A stretch of DNA of 64,000 bases from Symbiodinium natans (Eukaryota; Sar; Dinophyceae; Suessiales; Symbiodiniaceae), in assembly GCA_905221605.1 (NCBI GenBank), contig CAJNDS010002357.1:234001-298000 (forward strand). Direction: 5' to 3'. Position numbers and translations under genes: made by a program. The notes under the pieces are model-generated. The model was not told where the DNA came from, did no database searches, and was given only the letters and a program-made list of their open reading frames with translations. Below, piece after piece: positions 32,404 to 42,904 of the stretch; position 1 is the stretch's first letter, and each line of letters starts with the position of its first letter.

Positions 32404-34203
32404 CAGGAGTCGCCCTGGGCCGTCGCCAGCTCGCCGAGCTTGTCCGCACAGAGGAGCGCCTGAAGCAGCTTGAGGCCTTGAGGCTTTGGGGTTTGGGGTT
32501 CCAAGTCTGCTGGTGTAGGCTTAGGGCCTTTGGGGGGAGGCGGGGTTTGGGGTGGGGGAATGCTTTAGGCTTGTCATTGCTGAGGGCTCACCCTGCACCA
32601 GCCTTTCCCTAGGCGCCTGTGGCAGCAAGCCCTCCAAGCCTCAAAACCCCCAACACCCGCATCCTGAAAACCCTTAGAGAAAAACATCCGGGACCAACGG
32701 AAACACCAAACCCTGCACCTCCCAAAGCTCTGTAACCCGAGATGCCAAGGCTCACGCCCACTCGTGGCTTCGGCTGAACTTCTGAGCATCCAACTCCGCC
32801 TCGCTAAGTTTAGCTTCCGTGGCTTCTTGGGGTATTAAAGAAAATTTAGAGTAGGTTACAGTGCAATGCTAGTATATTATACTAGGTTATAGTACATTGA
32901 AGTAGACGAAGCCGCTTCCAAGCGCGGATCTATAGCTCCTTACTGGCTGGTGTCAACCAACGACGCCGTTTCTCCAGTCAAGGGACTAAAGGAGGGACCC
33001 TTACAAGGGACCCTAGGGGTTATTTAGGGGGCTACTTAATTAGGTATATAGGGACTGTGAAAGGTATATATCGGGTTATAGATTAAGCGCCACTTCTCCG
33101 CCGTATACCCCTAAGTCCAGGTTCATGCCTCTCCAGCTTCACACCTTTTGGCTCCAGCGTCTTCGTCTACATGTTTTGAAGGGGGCCTAAATGACCGCCA
33201 TTCAGACAGATCATCCGAAGATTTTCTATGCTTTTGTACTATAATGTGCTATAATATACACCAATATACTACAATATGCTTTAACATACTTGAATATACC
33301 TGAATCTACTAGAACAAACTATAACATACTGTAACATACGATACTATGACCGCTGCACCCAGAACCAACACAGCCATTCCTGTAAGGAGCTAAGGCTGAG
33401 GCCATGAGGTCTTTGAGCAACTTTTCGGCCTGGCGCTTGTGCGACTCGGGCTTCACAGAAAGGGGCTTAGGGTTCAGGGGTCTGGGTTCTGAGGGTTTAG
33501 GGTTTGGGGTTTAGGGTTGCGTCTTTATCGCTTTCAAAGTCCTTGCGGGTTTAGGGTGTAAGTTCAGGCGTTTAAGCCTTCACGGTTGAGATCCCCTCGC
33601 CCAAGCTTGCCTGGGTGGACTTCGGGTTTCTGAAGGGGGTATTTCCCTAAACCCTAAACCCCAAACCCGAAACCCTAAACCGTAAACCCTATAAACCCTA
33701 AACCCTAAACCCTATAAACCCTAAACCCTAAACCCTAAGCGCCTCCTCGAAGTGGCCGTTCTCGGCAAGGCACACCTGGCGCACGCAGTACATTTGACAT
33801 GGAGCCCGGCTGTGCTCCTCTTTCCTTCTCTGTTCCTACTGCGGACTAGAGACAAGGGGTTTAGGGTTTAGGGTTTAGGGTTTAGGGCTTAGGGTTAAGG
33901 GCTCTGAAGTTCGGGGCATGCCCAGGGTGCTTCAATATCCCCCAAGCCGATGATATGACATGCTGGGACTCGTTTGCAGGGGGGGCAGGACTATGCTCGG
34001 TGCCTGTGCACATGTAAGCGGCCGAAGATACCTGCAAGCCGAAACATACCCGAAGTCGGCCCCACCCCCACAACTCACAAGGGGCTCTGGGTTTAGAGAG
34101 CTTCTGCAACCCCGCTTTACAGCTCCATGAGCAGCCGGGGCCCCCACACCCAAGGACAAGCTGCTCTCCAGCGTCTTGGGGTGCTCAGGGCCCAAGCCCT
34201 CGC
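32404..34203 (-). CDS. second block of TPR-like exons
   Basis: About 34,203-34,130: GLGPEHPKTLESSLSLG, a classic TPR inter-repeat loop (LGPEHPKTL). About 33,775-33,735: VCLAENGHFEEAL, a TPR helix pair, after GCGCCAG|GTG. About 32,823-32,782: ATEAKLSEAELDAQ. About 32,468-32,404: LLQALLCADKLGELATAQGD. A minus frame at 34,109-33,882 (AYMCTGTEHSPAPPANESQH) may also be exonic. Same strand as the TPR exons at 30.7-28.9 kb, so one long gene is possible. At 32,382-32,470 the plus strand is an equally good exon (MSRHLGSPGVALGRRQLAEL), so that piece is uncertain. Confidence 0.5.
32840..33345. repeat. AT-rich degenerate repeats
   Basis: 33,235-33,345 is made of imperfect 10-11 bp units like CTATAATATA/CTTGAATATAC. 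32,845-32,905 has similar TATAGTA/TATTATA words. No gene seen. Confidence 0.65.
33380..33619 (-). CDS. two joined exons, helical protein
   Basis: 33,619-33,578 (acceptor GAAG|TCC, STQASLGEGISTVK, donor AAG|GC) joins 33,450-33,380 (after GTGAAG, PESHKRQAEKLLKDLMASAL, donor CAG|GA). The intron is GC-AG, 127 nt, phase 0, and contains TTTAGGG units. The fused helix VKPESHKRQAEKLLKDL is convincing. It lies in line with the TPR exons on the same strand and may be part of that gene. Confidence 0.58.
33645..33738 (-). repeat. telomere-like array with TATAAACC variants
   Basis: About twelve CCCTAAA units, some lengthened to CCCTATAAA. It separates the minus exons at 33,775-33,735 and 33,619-33,578, so it is intronic. 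TTTAGGG units in the other orientation lie at 33,857-33,895. Confidence 0.88.
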
Positions 34204-34767
34204 AACAGGGCAGGTTTGTCCAGGCGTTTCGCCCACAAGCTGCTTCTGGACGATTTTTGAATGCTTGGGCTTTTGCATAGGGCTCCTCAGGACTGAAATG
34301 CTGTCAAAGCTCGAGACGGTTTGCAGTGGCAAGCAAACTCAGAGCCTTTAGCATGTGAAGCTTTCAGGCAAAGTGCCAATAAGGTTGCCATACTAAAAAG
34401 ACTAGAAGTACATAAACTAGAAGCGGTTGCTAGAAAGGATACGTAAAGCTTTGGCAATGCGGAATCCATGGCGACTGAATCTTTATCTCCGGTCACACAG
34501 CTGTCTGCTACAAACAGAGCAGAAGAAATAGGTCTGCAACAGCACCATTTCAAGGCCCCATGCTTCAGTCCTAGAGTAGAGTCCTGCAAGCAACATGCTT
34601 ACCAGCCTTTGCCCTGCCCTTCTGCACCATACGATGAAGCTCCACAGCCTGTCAAGCGTGTGCTGCTTCTCGCTTTTTTGGCATCCGCGCCAACTACGAC
34701 TTGCAAAACTTGACAAAGCGAACGGTGCTCCGAATCATGAACTTGACTAGACATCTGCGCCGGTCCA

Positions 34768-35232
34768 ATGGAGAACCCGTATGCTAAGGGACTTGTATAC
34801 TGCAGCCTGGGAGGTGGGCCCGAAACAGACGCGAACGTCGGTTTCAGGATGCAGCTTTGCGGCTTGGCATCCCATCTGGACTCCAGATATCTCCAGGAAT
34901 TACTCTGGTTGATTGTCTGCCACTTCTGTGGGGGAATGGGAGTCCTCAGGGTTCTGAGGAACCCTAAACTGCCAAGCAAGCGAGCGCCTCCTCACCGCGA
35001 CTTTCGCGCTCCAAGAGCACGGCCAAGTTTGAGGCGGACCTTGTGGGGTTCTCAGAGCTGGCATCGCACGGTTTAGGAGGGCTTCGGAGGGGGGGCCTTC
35101 GAGCTTGTCAGGGAGTAGGAAGCTTGGAGCAGTTTAGGGTTTCGTGTTTCCATCAAGCCCATCCTGATTCCTCTGAGTACTGCAAGTGCCTTCATGCCCG
35201 AGAGAGCCCGAGCCTGGCCTTATTCCAGCAGC
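34768..35232 (+). CDS. three coding segments, unknown protein
   Basis: 34,768-34,970: MENPYAKGLVYCSLGGGPET then FRMQLCGLASHLDSRYLQEL. 34,985-35,070: ASSPRLSRSKSTAKFEADLV then GFSELASH, donor ACG|GT. About 35,158-35,232: AHPDSSEYCKCLHARESPSL then ALFQQ. The second has almost pure G/C third positions. Joining is not proven. No family recognised. A minus frame overlaps the first part. Confidence 0.45.
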
Positions 35233-35285
35233 TTTTGTTAGGGTTTAGGGTTTAGGAGGGTTTAGGGTTTAAGTTGAGGGTTAAG

Positions 35286-35382
35286 GTCGGATTGGGATGT
35301 TCCCCCCTATACTAACAGGACAGTAGGGGGGTACTATAATCCCCATTAAGGACTGTTAGTAAAAGGGGGAACATACCAAACT
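35286..35382 (+). repeat. family B terminal-inverted-repeat element
   Basis: Starts TTGGGATGTTCCCCCCTATA, has core CCCATTAAGGACTGTTAGTA and ends AAAGGGGGAACATACCAA. Inverted ends of about 18 bp with one mismatch. Confidence 0.78.
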
Positions 35383-35941
35383 TCGGAGGTCAACGTTGCA
35401 ACTCCCTTGTGACTTCTTTTGTGGCGGCCTCTGGGTCTGTGTTTACGGTTCACTCTTGAGACCTTTTCTGGGGTCATGCTTGAGGGTTTAGGGTTTAGGG
35501 TGTAGGGTGTAGCTGTGATGGTTTGGGAGAATATTACGGCTTGGCACTGTATGGATCGTCACAGGCGAACATACTCGCATTCGGTGGCCTCAAGGATTAG
35601 CCTTGAACCCACCACCAGAGAACGGGGCCTTCCGTCTTGGACGTTTGGGTTTCGGGCTTCGGGTTCGTGTCTGACAGGGGAAAACACAGCACCGTTGCGA
35701 ATGCGCCCTACATGCAAACACAAGCTGACCCCCCGGCCCCACCCCCCAAGCCCCCCCCCCCCCTCGCCCCGACCCCCCCAAAAAAACACACAATCCAAAG
35801 ACCACCCTAAAACCTGCGGGCATAGCCCGCATGCTCAGGCCAAGGCCGCAAGGTGTCCTCGTGCTCCGGCCCAAGCGTTCGCCTGTGTCAGGGCGAAGGG
35901 CACTAAGGGTCTAGGGCCCTCCAACTCTAACACTTGTACCA

Positions 35942-36090
35942 GTGCGTTTGCGGGCACCCTTGCTGCCTGCGGCATTCCAGCACTCGGCGGAAGAAGACCT
36001 CCGATTCGCTCACTTGGCCGGCATTCTCCTGGCAGGACTTTTGCGAGCAGAATGCCTAGAGGAGCTCCTTTGCCCTTTCCGATTTGGATG
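35942..36090 (+). CDS. coding exon, helical, unknown
   Basis: Reads LLPAAFQHSAEEDLRFAHLA then GILLAGLLRAECLEELLCPF in a frame with strong G/C third positions. The start may be the CCAG|CAC acceptor near 35,979. A longer plus frame (35,515-36,117) in another phase is Pro/Ser-rich through a poly-C tract and less likely. Confidence 0.45.
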
Positions 36091-36216
36091 GTTTTTTTTT
36101 CGAAGGGCTCAGGTCCTTGAGATCCTCAACCCGGAATCCGTTTGGTGGTGAGGCTTACAACATCTTGCGCAGCCTAGAGCAGAAATCTGGCAATCAACAA
36201 TTGCGACCTTTCGAGC

Positions 36217-36556
36217 CTAAGGCTTGAGATGAACTTCGAACATAAGCACCCACATTGAAGTCTTGGGCTTAACCGCCATCCCTGCATCGCCAGAAGCTGC
36301 CTGCTTCAAGCCCCAGAACCTCCCCACAACCCACACCAAAGCCCCCTCTGTTTCATCGCATCTCCTAGCCCGACACCCGCATACCCGCCGGTCCAGGAGG
36401 ATCGCCAAATCCTCTTGATATCCCTGCACCACAGCCTGGGCACATCAAGGGGGATTCAATGTGCTGCCTGCTTGGATGAAACTCTCTGTGAAGTGCTGCC
36501 TCATCAATATTTGCAATCTGTTGTGGTGTTTGCCCTGATTCCAGGGAATTTCTCAC
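36217..36556 (-). CDS. two coding-like segments, unknown
   Basis: About 36,545-36,437: ESGQTPQQIANIDEAALHRE then HIESPLMCP, ending CCCAG|GC. Then 36,425-36,217: YQEDLAILLDRRVCGCRARR, DETEGALVWVVGRFWGLKQA and SMWVLMFEVHLKP plus stop. The two overlap in different frames, so a small intron or frameshift is needed. The protein has a Cys/Arg cluster. Function unknown. 36,600-36,970 has competing frames without clear choice. Confidence 0.4.
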
Positions 36557-37090
36557 ACCTCTGCAGCATCGACAAGGCGAGGCACAAAGAATCAGAACGG
36601 TCTATGGTTGATTGCTACGCTTCCCGCAGTACGGGCAGGCTTTCGGACTCACAGCTGTAGCAGCCGGGTTTTTCTACAGATTGATGCTAGACCTTATAAC
36701 CTTACAAGCCTCGGCCAAAATAGGCCAGAATCATTTAACGAAAAAGCTGAGCTTCCGCAAGGGCTTCCGCGAGCACGCAACTTCTGCGAAACCTTCCGCG
36801 TGCTTCCGCGCACAGTGTGGACAAAGTTGCAGGATTCTATTTCCGTATTCAATCATGTCAACACAAGTGCCAAAAAATGCCGCAGCTCGGCGGACACTGC
36901 CTTGGCTGTAATGGAGCAGGCCCCGAAAGAACGGTGCACCACACTCTCCCGTGAGCGTGCCCATGATTCCTAGGCGCGCCCTGCCACCACGAATCCTTTA
37001 GGGTTTCGGGCTTAGGGTTCAGGGTTCAAAAGTTTTCCCGAAAGCATCGCGAAGGGTTCTTCCGTGCGGAGCCCCCTGACACAACAACAT

Positions 37091-37262
37091 AGACTGAAGT
37101 GCATAGAGTGAAGTGCATAGAGTGAAGTGCATAGAGTGAAGTGCATAGAGTGAAGTGCATAGAGTGAAGTGCATAGAGTGAAGTGCATAGAGTGAAGTGC
37201 ATAGAGTGAAGTGCATAGAGTGAAGTGCATAGAGTGAATTGCATAGAGTGAATTGCATAGAG
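37091..37262 (+). repeat. 14-bp tandem satellite
   Basis: About twelve near-perfect copies of the 14-mer GAAGTGCATAGAGT; the last two have GAATTGC. Because 14 is not a multiple of 3, three frames stay open, giving spurious repetitive frames on the minus strand. Confidence 0.97.
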
Positions 37263-37373
37263 TTTAGTAATCAGTGAATACAAATTTCTAGATTTACGTA
37301 GAATTTACTAGACCTTCGTACCCAGTCCTAGATTTCTAAATTAAAATTACTCTTTCTAAGGCGGCGGGCTGGG

Positions 37374-37815
37374 TTGACATCGCCAATCGGGATTGCAACC
37401 CTCTGCGGGTTTCGGCGTGGTCGCGGTGCTAAAACCGTCGTTTTTTTACGTTTCTTGATTTGCGCGGACAACCCTCTGCGGGTTTCGGCGTGGTCGCGGT
37501 GCCAAAACCGTCGTTTTTTTTACGTTTCTTTGTGTCCGCGGACAACCCTCTGCGGGTGATCGCCGGGTCGCGGCGCTAAAACCGTCGTTTTTGGAACTTT
37601 TTTCCGTGGCCGCAGACAACCCTCTGCGGGTTTCGGCGTTGGCGCGGTGCCAAAACCATCGTGTTTTGGCCTTTTTTGACAAACAAACGTAACCCCTCTG
37701 CGGGTTGCGGCGTTGGCGCGGTGCCAAAACCCTCGTGTTTTTGCGTTTCTTGTCATGCAAACGTAACCCCTCTGCGGGTTTTCGCGTGGTCGCGGCGCTA
37801 AAACCGTAGTGTTTT
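37374..37815 (+). repeat. GC-rich tandem repeat, about 75-85 bp unit
   Basis: Six diverged copies, each with ACCCTCTGCGGGTTTCGGCG, TGGTCGCGGTGC and AAACCGTCGT, then T-rich TTTACGTTTCTT. Continuous with the next satellite. Confidence 0.93.
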
Positions 37816-37844
37816 TTGCGTTTTTTGCGTTTGTTTTTCGACTT

Positions 37845-38432
37845 GTGTAGTACAGACGTAGTACGCCGGGGACTTCCGTGGCTGGAAAATCGAGTTTTGT
37901 AGTACAAATGTAGTACGCAGGGGACGCCCGAAGCTTCCGTGGCTGGAAAGTCGACTTTTGTAGTACAAACGTAGTACGCCGCGGACACGCGGAGCTTCCG
38001 TAGCTGGAAAGTCGACTTTTGTAGTACAGACGTATAGTACGCCGGGGACGCCCGGAGCTTCCGTGGCTGGGAAAGTCGATTTTTTGTAGTACAAACGTAG
38101 TACGCCGCGGACACGCGGAGCTTCCGTAGCTGGAAAGTCGACTTTTGTAGTACAGACGTATAGTATGCCGGGGGCGCCCGGAGTTTCCGTGGCTGGAAAA
38201 TCGACTTTTGTAGTACAAACGTAGTACGCCGCGCACACGCGGAGCTTCCGTGGCTGGAAAGTCGACTTTTGTAATACAGACGTATAGTACGCCGGGACGC
38301 CCGGAGCTTCCGTGGCTGGAAAGTCGACTTTTTGTAGTACTCACGTAGTACGCCGCGCACACGCGGAGCTTCCGTGGCTGGAAAGTCGACTTTTTGTAGT
38401 ACAGACGTATAGTACGCCGCGGACGCCCTGGG
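37845..38432 (+). repeat. about 62-bp tandem repeat
   Basis: About nine copies containing GTAGTACAAACGTAGTACGC, a CGCGGACACGCGGAGCTTCC or CGGGGACGCCCGGAGCTTCC segment, and GTGGCTGGAAAGTCGACTTT. Two subtypes alternate, so the true period is a dimer of about 124 bp. Confidence 0.93.
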
Positions 38433-38885
38433 CGTCTGAAAACACCGCAAATAGCATGGTAACGGACATCTGGCCGCCTGAAAACACCGCAAATAGCATG
38501 GTAACGGACATCTGGCCGCTTGAAAACACCGCAAATAGCATGGTAACGGACATCTGGGCGCTTGAAAACTCCGCAAATAGCACGGTAACGGACATCTGGG
38601 CGCATGAAAACGCCGCAAATAGCATGGTAACGGACATCTGGCCGCTTGAAAACGCCGCAAATAGCATGGTAACGGACATCTGGCCGCTTGAAAACACCGC
38701 AAATAGCACGGTAACGGACATCTGGGCGCTTGAAAACACCGCAAATAGCATGGTAACGGACATCTGGGCGCATGAAGACGCCGCAAATAGCATGGTAACG
38801 GACATCTGGGCGCTTGAAAACACTGCAAATAGCATGGTAACGGACATCTGGGCGCTTGAAAACACCGCAAGTAGCATGGAAGCGG
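38433..38885 (+). repeat. 42-bp tandem repeat
   Basis: About eleven copies of a 42-bp unit: GAAAACACCGCAAATAGCAT, GGTAACGGACATCTGG and a variable GCGCTT/CCGCCT end. 42 is a multiple of 3, so frames stay open on both strands. Confidence 0.95.
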
Positions 38886-38944
38886 AATTCCGGACATACT
38901 TGAAAACCTCGCAAATAGCATTCCCGCCGCGGACACCCGGAGCT

Positions 38945-39430
38945 TGCGTGTCGAAACCATCGCAAATAAACCATCGCAAATATCGCGGGACTCAAATTCC
39001 TCGAAACCCTTGCAAATGTCGCGGGACTCGAAATCCGGGGCCTCGAAAACCTCGCAAATATCGTGGGACTCGAATTCCTCGAAAACCTCGCAAATATCAT
39101 GGGACTCGACTTCCGGGGCCTCGAAAACCTCCCGAATTCGCTGGTTCCAAAAACCATCGCGAAAACCATGGTCCCCGAATTCTCTGCTTCCAAAACCATC
39201 GCAAATCCATGGTCCCCGAATTCGCTGGTTCCAAAACCATCGCAAATACCATGGTCCCCGAATTCGCTTTTTCCAAAAGCATCGCACATACCATGGTCCC
39301 CGAAATCGCTGTTTCCAAAACCATCGCAAAAACCATGATCGCGAAAACCATGGCCCCCGAATTCGCTGGTTCCAAAAGCATCGCAAGTATACCATGGTCC
39401 CCGAATTCGCTGGTTCAAAAACCATCGCAA
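38945..39430 (+). repeat. tandem repeat, 40-46 bp unit
   Basis: Copies built from AACCATCGCAAATACCATGG, TCCCCGAATTCGCTGG and TTCCAAA, preceded by diverged copies with CCTCGAAAACCTCGCAAATA. It shares the CGCAAATA word with the preceding 42-bp satellite, so they are probably related by descent. Confidence 0.92.
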
Positions 39431-39798
39431 ATCAGACAAGTGCAGTGTACAAGTGACTATGCAACCATGTAAGTGCATACATTTGTCCAAGCGCATACAC
39501 TTTGGCTGCAAAGAGTCAACTGCATGGAGTCAACGCACGGCAAATCGATGCTTTCGGGCCATCCCTCTTCTAGCTTTTTTAGGGCAAATTAAGCACGTTC
39601 AAACCCTGTCGAAAGGGCACATTGCTGAAATCATGTTGCATTCGCTGAGCCGGTGTGTTGTTCAAAGTCTGCACCAGCGCAAAGCGCAAAGCCTTGCCGT
39701 GAAACAGCCCGCAAGCCTTTTTAGCCAGTCACGATAGGCTTCGGTGTTGCGGGTTTACGACCTGCTTGGGATGGCGGAAGGCACTAAGCCCCTTACAG

Positions 39799-39927
39799 AT
39801 GTCTCGCCGTACAACTCCTCGCAGCGAGCCAGCTTCTGCCGAAGGAGGCTTTCAGCCTGAAGGTGCTTTAGGAAGTCGAGTTTTCATGGACCGGGTCGCC
39901 GTCCCCAATCCGACATGGAAAAACGAG
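39799..39927 (+). CDS. first exon, unknown protein
   Basis: ATG at 39,799 (ttacagATGTCT) opens MSRRTTPRSEPASAEGGFQP and runs 43 codons through RVFMDRVAVPNPTWKNE to a GAG|GTGCCT donor. Basic and Ser-rich start, then more ordered sequence. The next exon is not found. 39,955-40,022 is a short tandem of CCTAAGAGTCTAAGAGT words. Confidence 0.45.
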
Positions 39928-40020
39928 GTGCCTAGACGACTAGAGCCTGCAGGCCAGCCTAAGAGTCTACCTAAGAGTCTAAGAGTCAAAGAGCCTAAGA
40001 GCCTAAGAGTCTAAGAGTCT

Positions 40021-40401
40021 AAGAAGGCTCTGGACTTCGAGCCTTGAGGGCGCACATCGTGATTCCAGCACGCTGTACTTCCCAAAGGGGCGCTCCCTTG
40101 TAGAACCGAACACGGTAACATAGGGGCCTTCATAGTTAGAATAGGGTTTTGGGGGTGGGGGTGGGGTGATTACAGTATAATTCCAAAGGCACCACAAGGG
40201 AATACCATTAGAAGTAGCTCTAATAATAATAATAACAATAGTACTATTCATCATACTATTATTACTAACTATCCCGACCCCTACAAGAACACGATTGGCC
40301 TCGTCTCCCCTCTGGTTCTGCGTAAAATATTCGACCAAGCTGTAAGTCAGCTCCAACCTTGGCGGGCGGGTTTGGGAGGGTCCCGCAAGGGGTGCCGCCA
40401 T
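40021..40401 (-). CDS. two-exon gene whose intron is a family C element
   Basis: Exon 1, 40,401-40,285, starts ATGGCGGCA (MAAPLAGPSQTRPPRLELTY then SLVEYFTQNQRGDEANRVL) and ends CTT|GTAGGGG, phase 0. The intron runs to CTACAAG at about 40,104. The phase-0 continuation reads GAPLWEVQRAGITMCALKAR then SPEPS and stops at about 40,027. Two other frames are also open there, so the second exon frame is uncertain. The family C element begins exactly at the donor. Protein of about 64 residues or part of a larger one; no family recognised. Confidence 0.5.
40104..40284 (-). mobile_element. family C introner-like element
   Basis: From the donor it reads GTAGGGGTCGGGATAGTTAG, an ATT-triplet run, GGTATTCCCTTGTGG, TAATCACCCC, CCCAAAACCCTATTCT and GGCCCCTAT, then CTACAAG. 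The TAGGGG and CCCCTA ends are inverted. The start coincides with the 5' splice border of the exon at 40,401-40,285. Confidence 0.55.
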
Positions 40402-40779
40402 CGACTCCCAGACCAGAGAAACACGACACCCGGATCAAGTCAGATGCCAAGACTGCTCGACACAGAGTTCCTTCCCGAACGATTCATAACCCCCAGTTTC
40501 GAAAGCCTTCTTTAACACAATCTGACCCTCCCACAAGGTTCCGAGCAAAACCAGCACGCAATCGCAGCAAGAGTTGAGACCTTAAAACCCTGGGCCCCAG
40601 CCCGAAGTCTTAGAGCCCCCCAATCCCTTGAAGGCTCCTGGGAACCCCAGCGTCTTTGCGTGGTCGAAGCCTAATGCCATTTCGTGCCTCCAATCGCAGG
40701 TGCAGGCACAGGGACCCCAAACCCCAAACCCGAAAGCCAAACCGGAGTTGTCCAAGGCTATGTCATGAGAGTTTGACAC

Positions 40780-40950
40780 TTAGTTAAGCGTGAGGGGCTC
40801 AGGCGTCAAAGGTTGGTTGGGATTTCCGCCATTGCAGTTCAGGTCGTCACTGAGGGCATGTCGGGCATCGAAAGGTGCGGCGTTAAAGGGTTTAAGACTT
40901 GTGGGAGCTGGACTTCGCGCCCACTGCGGCGACTGCTCGCCAACGTATAC
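40780..40950 (-). CDS. C-terminal coding segment, unknown
   Basis: Minus strand to the stop at 40,780: VYVGEQSPQWARSPAPTSLK, FNAAPFDARHALSDDLNCNG, then NPNQPLTPEPLTLN. Codon use is coding-like, and it looks like a polar C-terminal tail. The plus strand of 40,890-41,050 is also open. Confidence 0.4.
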   Translation of the reverse strand, partial: VYVGEQSPQWARSPAPTSLKPFNAAPFDARHALSDDLNCNGGNPNQPLTPEPLTLN

Positions 40951-41059
40951 TGGAAAATTCACGTTCTAGGCTTGGTCATGGCCTAGATGGCAACCCGCAC
41001 ATCTCAGCCACAAAATGTGACCAAAGACTTGACAACGCAAATCTGTTCGGGCCTGCTCA

Positions 41060-41570
41060 TTACCCTCCGCAGGAGTGTGGGCAGTTTAATCTTATGATTT
41101 ATAGTTCTTCTTATTATTCTAATCGTTATTAGTATTGCAATACTGATCCTCGGCTCATCTCGGTTTCCAGCCTTTGCATGGCCTGGCGATGTATGTCTTC
41201 AGCCTGCCATAGGGTATGCGGACGGTGGAACCAAACGAGGCTCAGACAGGACTCCCGCTCTTCATCTGCAATTGTGAGGATGAGTAGAGCCAGCGAGAAG
41301 AAGCTCTGACACTCTAGCCGCTAGCCTCGAAGCACAATCGACCCTCAGACAGATTCCCCCGACCTCCGGTAAACGACCCAAGGCTGCCAGCAGGGAGGCG
41401 AGTGTGACCTTGCGTCTGCGTCAGTAGATCAGAGCGCTAAGATCGACGATCTCACATTGTGGCTCTGGGCGCATTCAGCCGTCTCATGTCAACACCTGAC
41501 CCCCTAAGCCCACCTTCAGATCCCTGATCTCGAAACAACTTATTCCAGAATTCTTACGAACTAAGCAAAA
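41060..41570. other. no clear gene
   Basis: AT-rich words at 41,090-41,150 (TTATTATTCTAATCG) and otherwise mixed sequence; nothing supported. Confidence 0.4.
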
Positions 41571-41578
41571 AAAGATGC

Positions 41579-42705
41579 CTAACACCCCAGGTCCTGCCCA
41601 CCTAGCCTTCCAGCCGCACGGAAACTAGGAATAGCGTTGGCCTTCGGTAGACGCCTCGAGTTAAACGAGTCAAAAAACATAAGCATATAGTAGGGTCCGG
41701 GGTCCCGGCAAATGCTCGCAACGTCTGCGGATGATCTTTCGGATGTGTATCCTGGCGAACAGCGAAGACAGGATGTGCAGGCCTGTACTAGATTAGGCTT
41801 CCCATTCTCCAGCTCTGATAGCTGTGGATGCCAAAGCAGCTTCTGCAAGGACCGTCTATGAGATTTAGGGGTTTAGGATCTAGGGCTCTTCAAGGCATGG
41901 GTTTGCCGTCCACGGGCCTTTGGAGGGTCGTTGCAGGACGAAGCAAGAAATCGGGTCCTCACAATGGCGGAGGAGCTCGCGGCATCGAGCCTCCGCCTCT
42001 TCGAGGTCCTCTTCGGCCTGTAAAAAGCATCGCTTGCGCCGCAGGATCATGTGTTCAAAACTCAGAAAACGGGCAGACAGTAAACGTGTGAACGAGCACA
42101 AAATGTCAAGGCAATGACGACATCACAAAAACATCGCTCGGCGCCCGCGACAACCGATCACTCACACAGCGTTCGCCGATTGTCTGTGGTCGGGGCAAAA
42201 GAAAAATCCGACTGCCAGACGATTTCAGACATGTCTGGCACGACTGTTCCGATGGCCAAAATCAAGCATCTCTCACGCCTAAACCTTGATGTTTAAACCC
42301 TTGGATTTTTGGAGCTCGACTCCTCTCCCAGGCCCCTTTCAACAGCCGCACAGGCCTCGAAGATGTCCACCAAGCGCTCAGTGCAGTCCAGCGTGCCAGT
42401 GTGGTTCCACCTCATGTTAAGGTCCGGGCGGTCAGTTTTCAGGGACTTCAGAGACGTCAAAGTACTGGGGCAGCTTAATCAGGAACTGTAGGCAAAGGGG
42501 TGGTCGGATCTCAGTAAAAAGAAGGAAAGAGTAATGAAAAAAAAACTGAGGCTCGGCTAGGCACGCAAATTTATCAAATCTTTACTTGGTTCAGACAGGT
42601 GCTGAAGGCCAGGTTGCGGTCAAAAAACTTGGCTGCTGGGAGCAGAAAAGAGGCTCCAGTAGCACCAGGTCGCGTTTCGTTTTGACACCCAAACCGAACT
42701 CGCTG
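41579..42705 (-). CDS. multi-exon gene, unknown, helical (possibly TPR-like)
   Basis: Exons in order. 42,705-42,586: RVRFGCQNETRPGATGASFL then LPAAKFFDRNLAFSTCLNQ, ending CAA|GTAAAG. About 42,460-42,305: LKTDRPDLNMRWNHTGTLDC then TERLVDIFEACAAVERGLGE, with GAG|GA as one possible donor. About 42,265-42,160: ILAIGTVVPDMSEIVWQSDF. 42,017-41,958: AEEDLEEAEARCRELLRHCE between ACAG|GCC and GAG|GA. 41,842-41,579: KLLWHPQLSELENGKPNLVQ, ACTSCLRCSPGYTSERSSAD, ending GGQDLGC and stop. The 115-nt GA-AG intron 41,957-41,843 is phase 0 and contains telomere-like units. Exon 4 resembles a TPR second helix. Codon use is consistent throughout. Some joins are unproven. Confidence 0.55.
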
Positions 42706-42711
42706 TGCTCT

Positions 42712-42787
42712 TTAGGGTTTAGGATTTAGGGTTTAGGGTTTAGGGTTCAGGGTTTAGGTTTTAGGGTTTGGGGTTTAGGGTTTGAGA
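42712..42787 (+). repeat. telomere-like array
   Basis: About ten TTTAGGG units with GGTTCAG and GGTTTGG variants, directly upstream of the minus gene at 42,705. Confidence 0.9.
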
Positions 42788-42904
42788 GCAACCACCTTCG
42801 CACAGAGTGTTTGTCGATCCTAAAGAACGACAAAGAACGAGCCTACGTACCAATTACAATGCAAACAAAGCAAAGAGCTTGTTCTTCTGGGGCATCACAG
42901 TGAC

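Noticed and set aside
35515-36117. 201-codon plus frame as one protein
   Set aside because: It passes through a poly-C tract (Pro run), and the last third has better coding character in another phase.
37446-39511. Overlapping open frames of 659 and 663 codons (minus) and 386 codons (plus) as genes
   Set aside because: They run through several tandem satellites, exist in more than one phase and strand over the same DNA, and show no domain or start context. Repeat units with lengths divisible by 3 and few stop words explain them.
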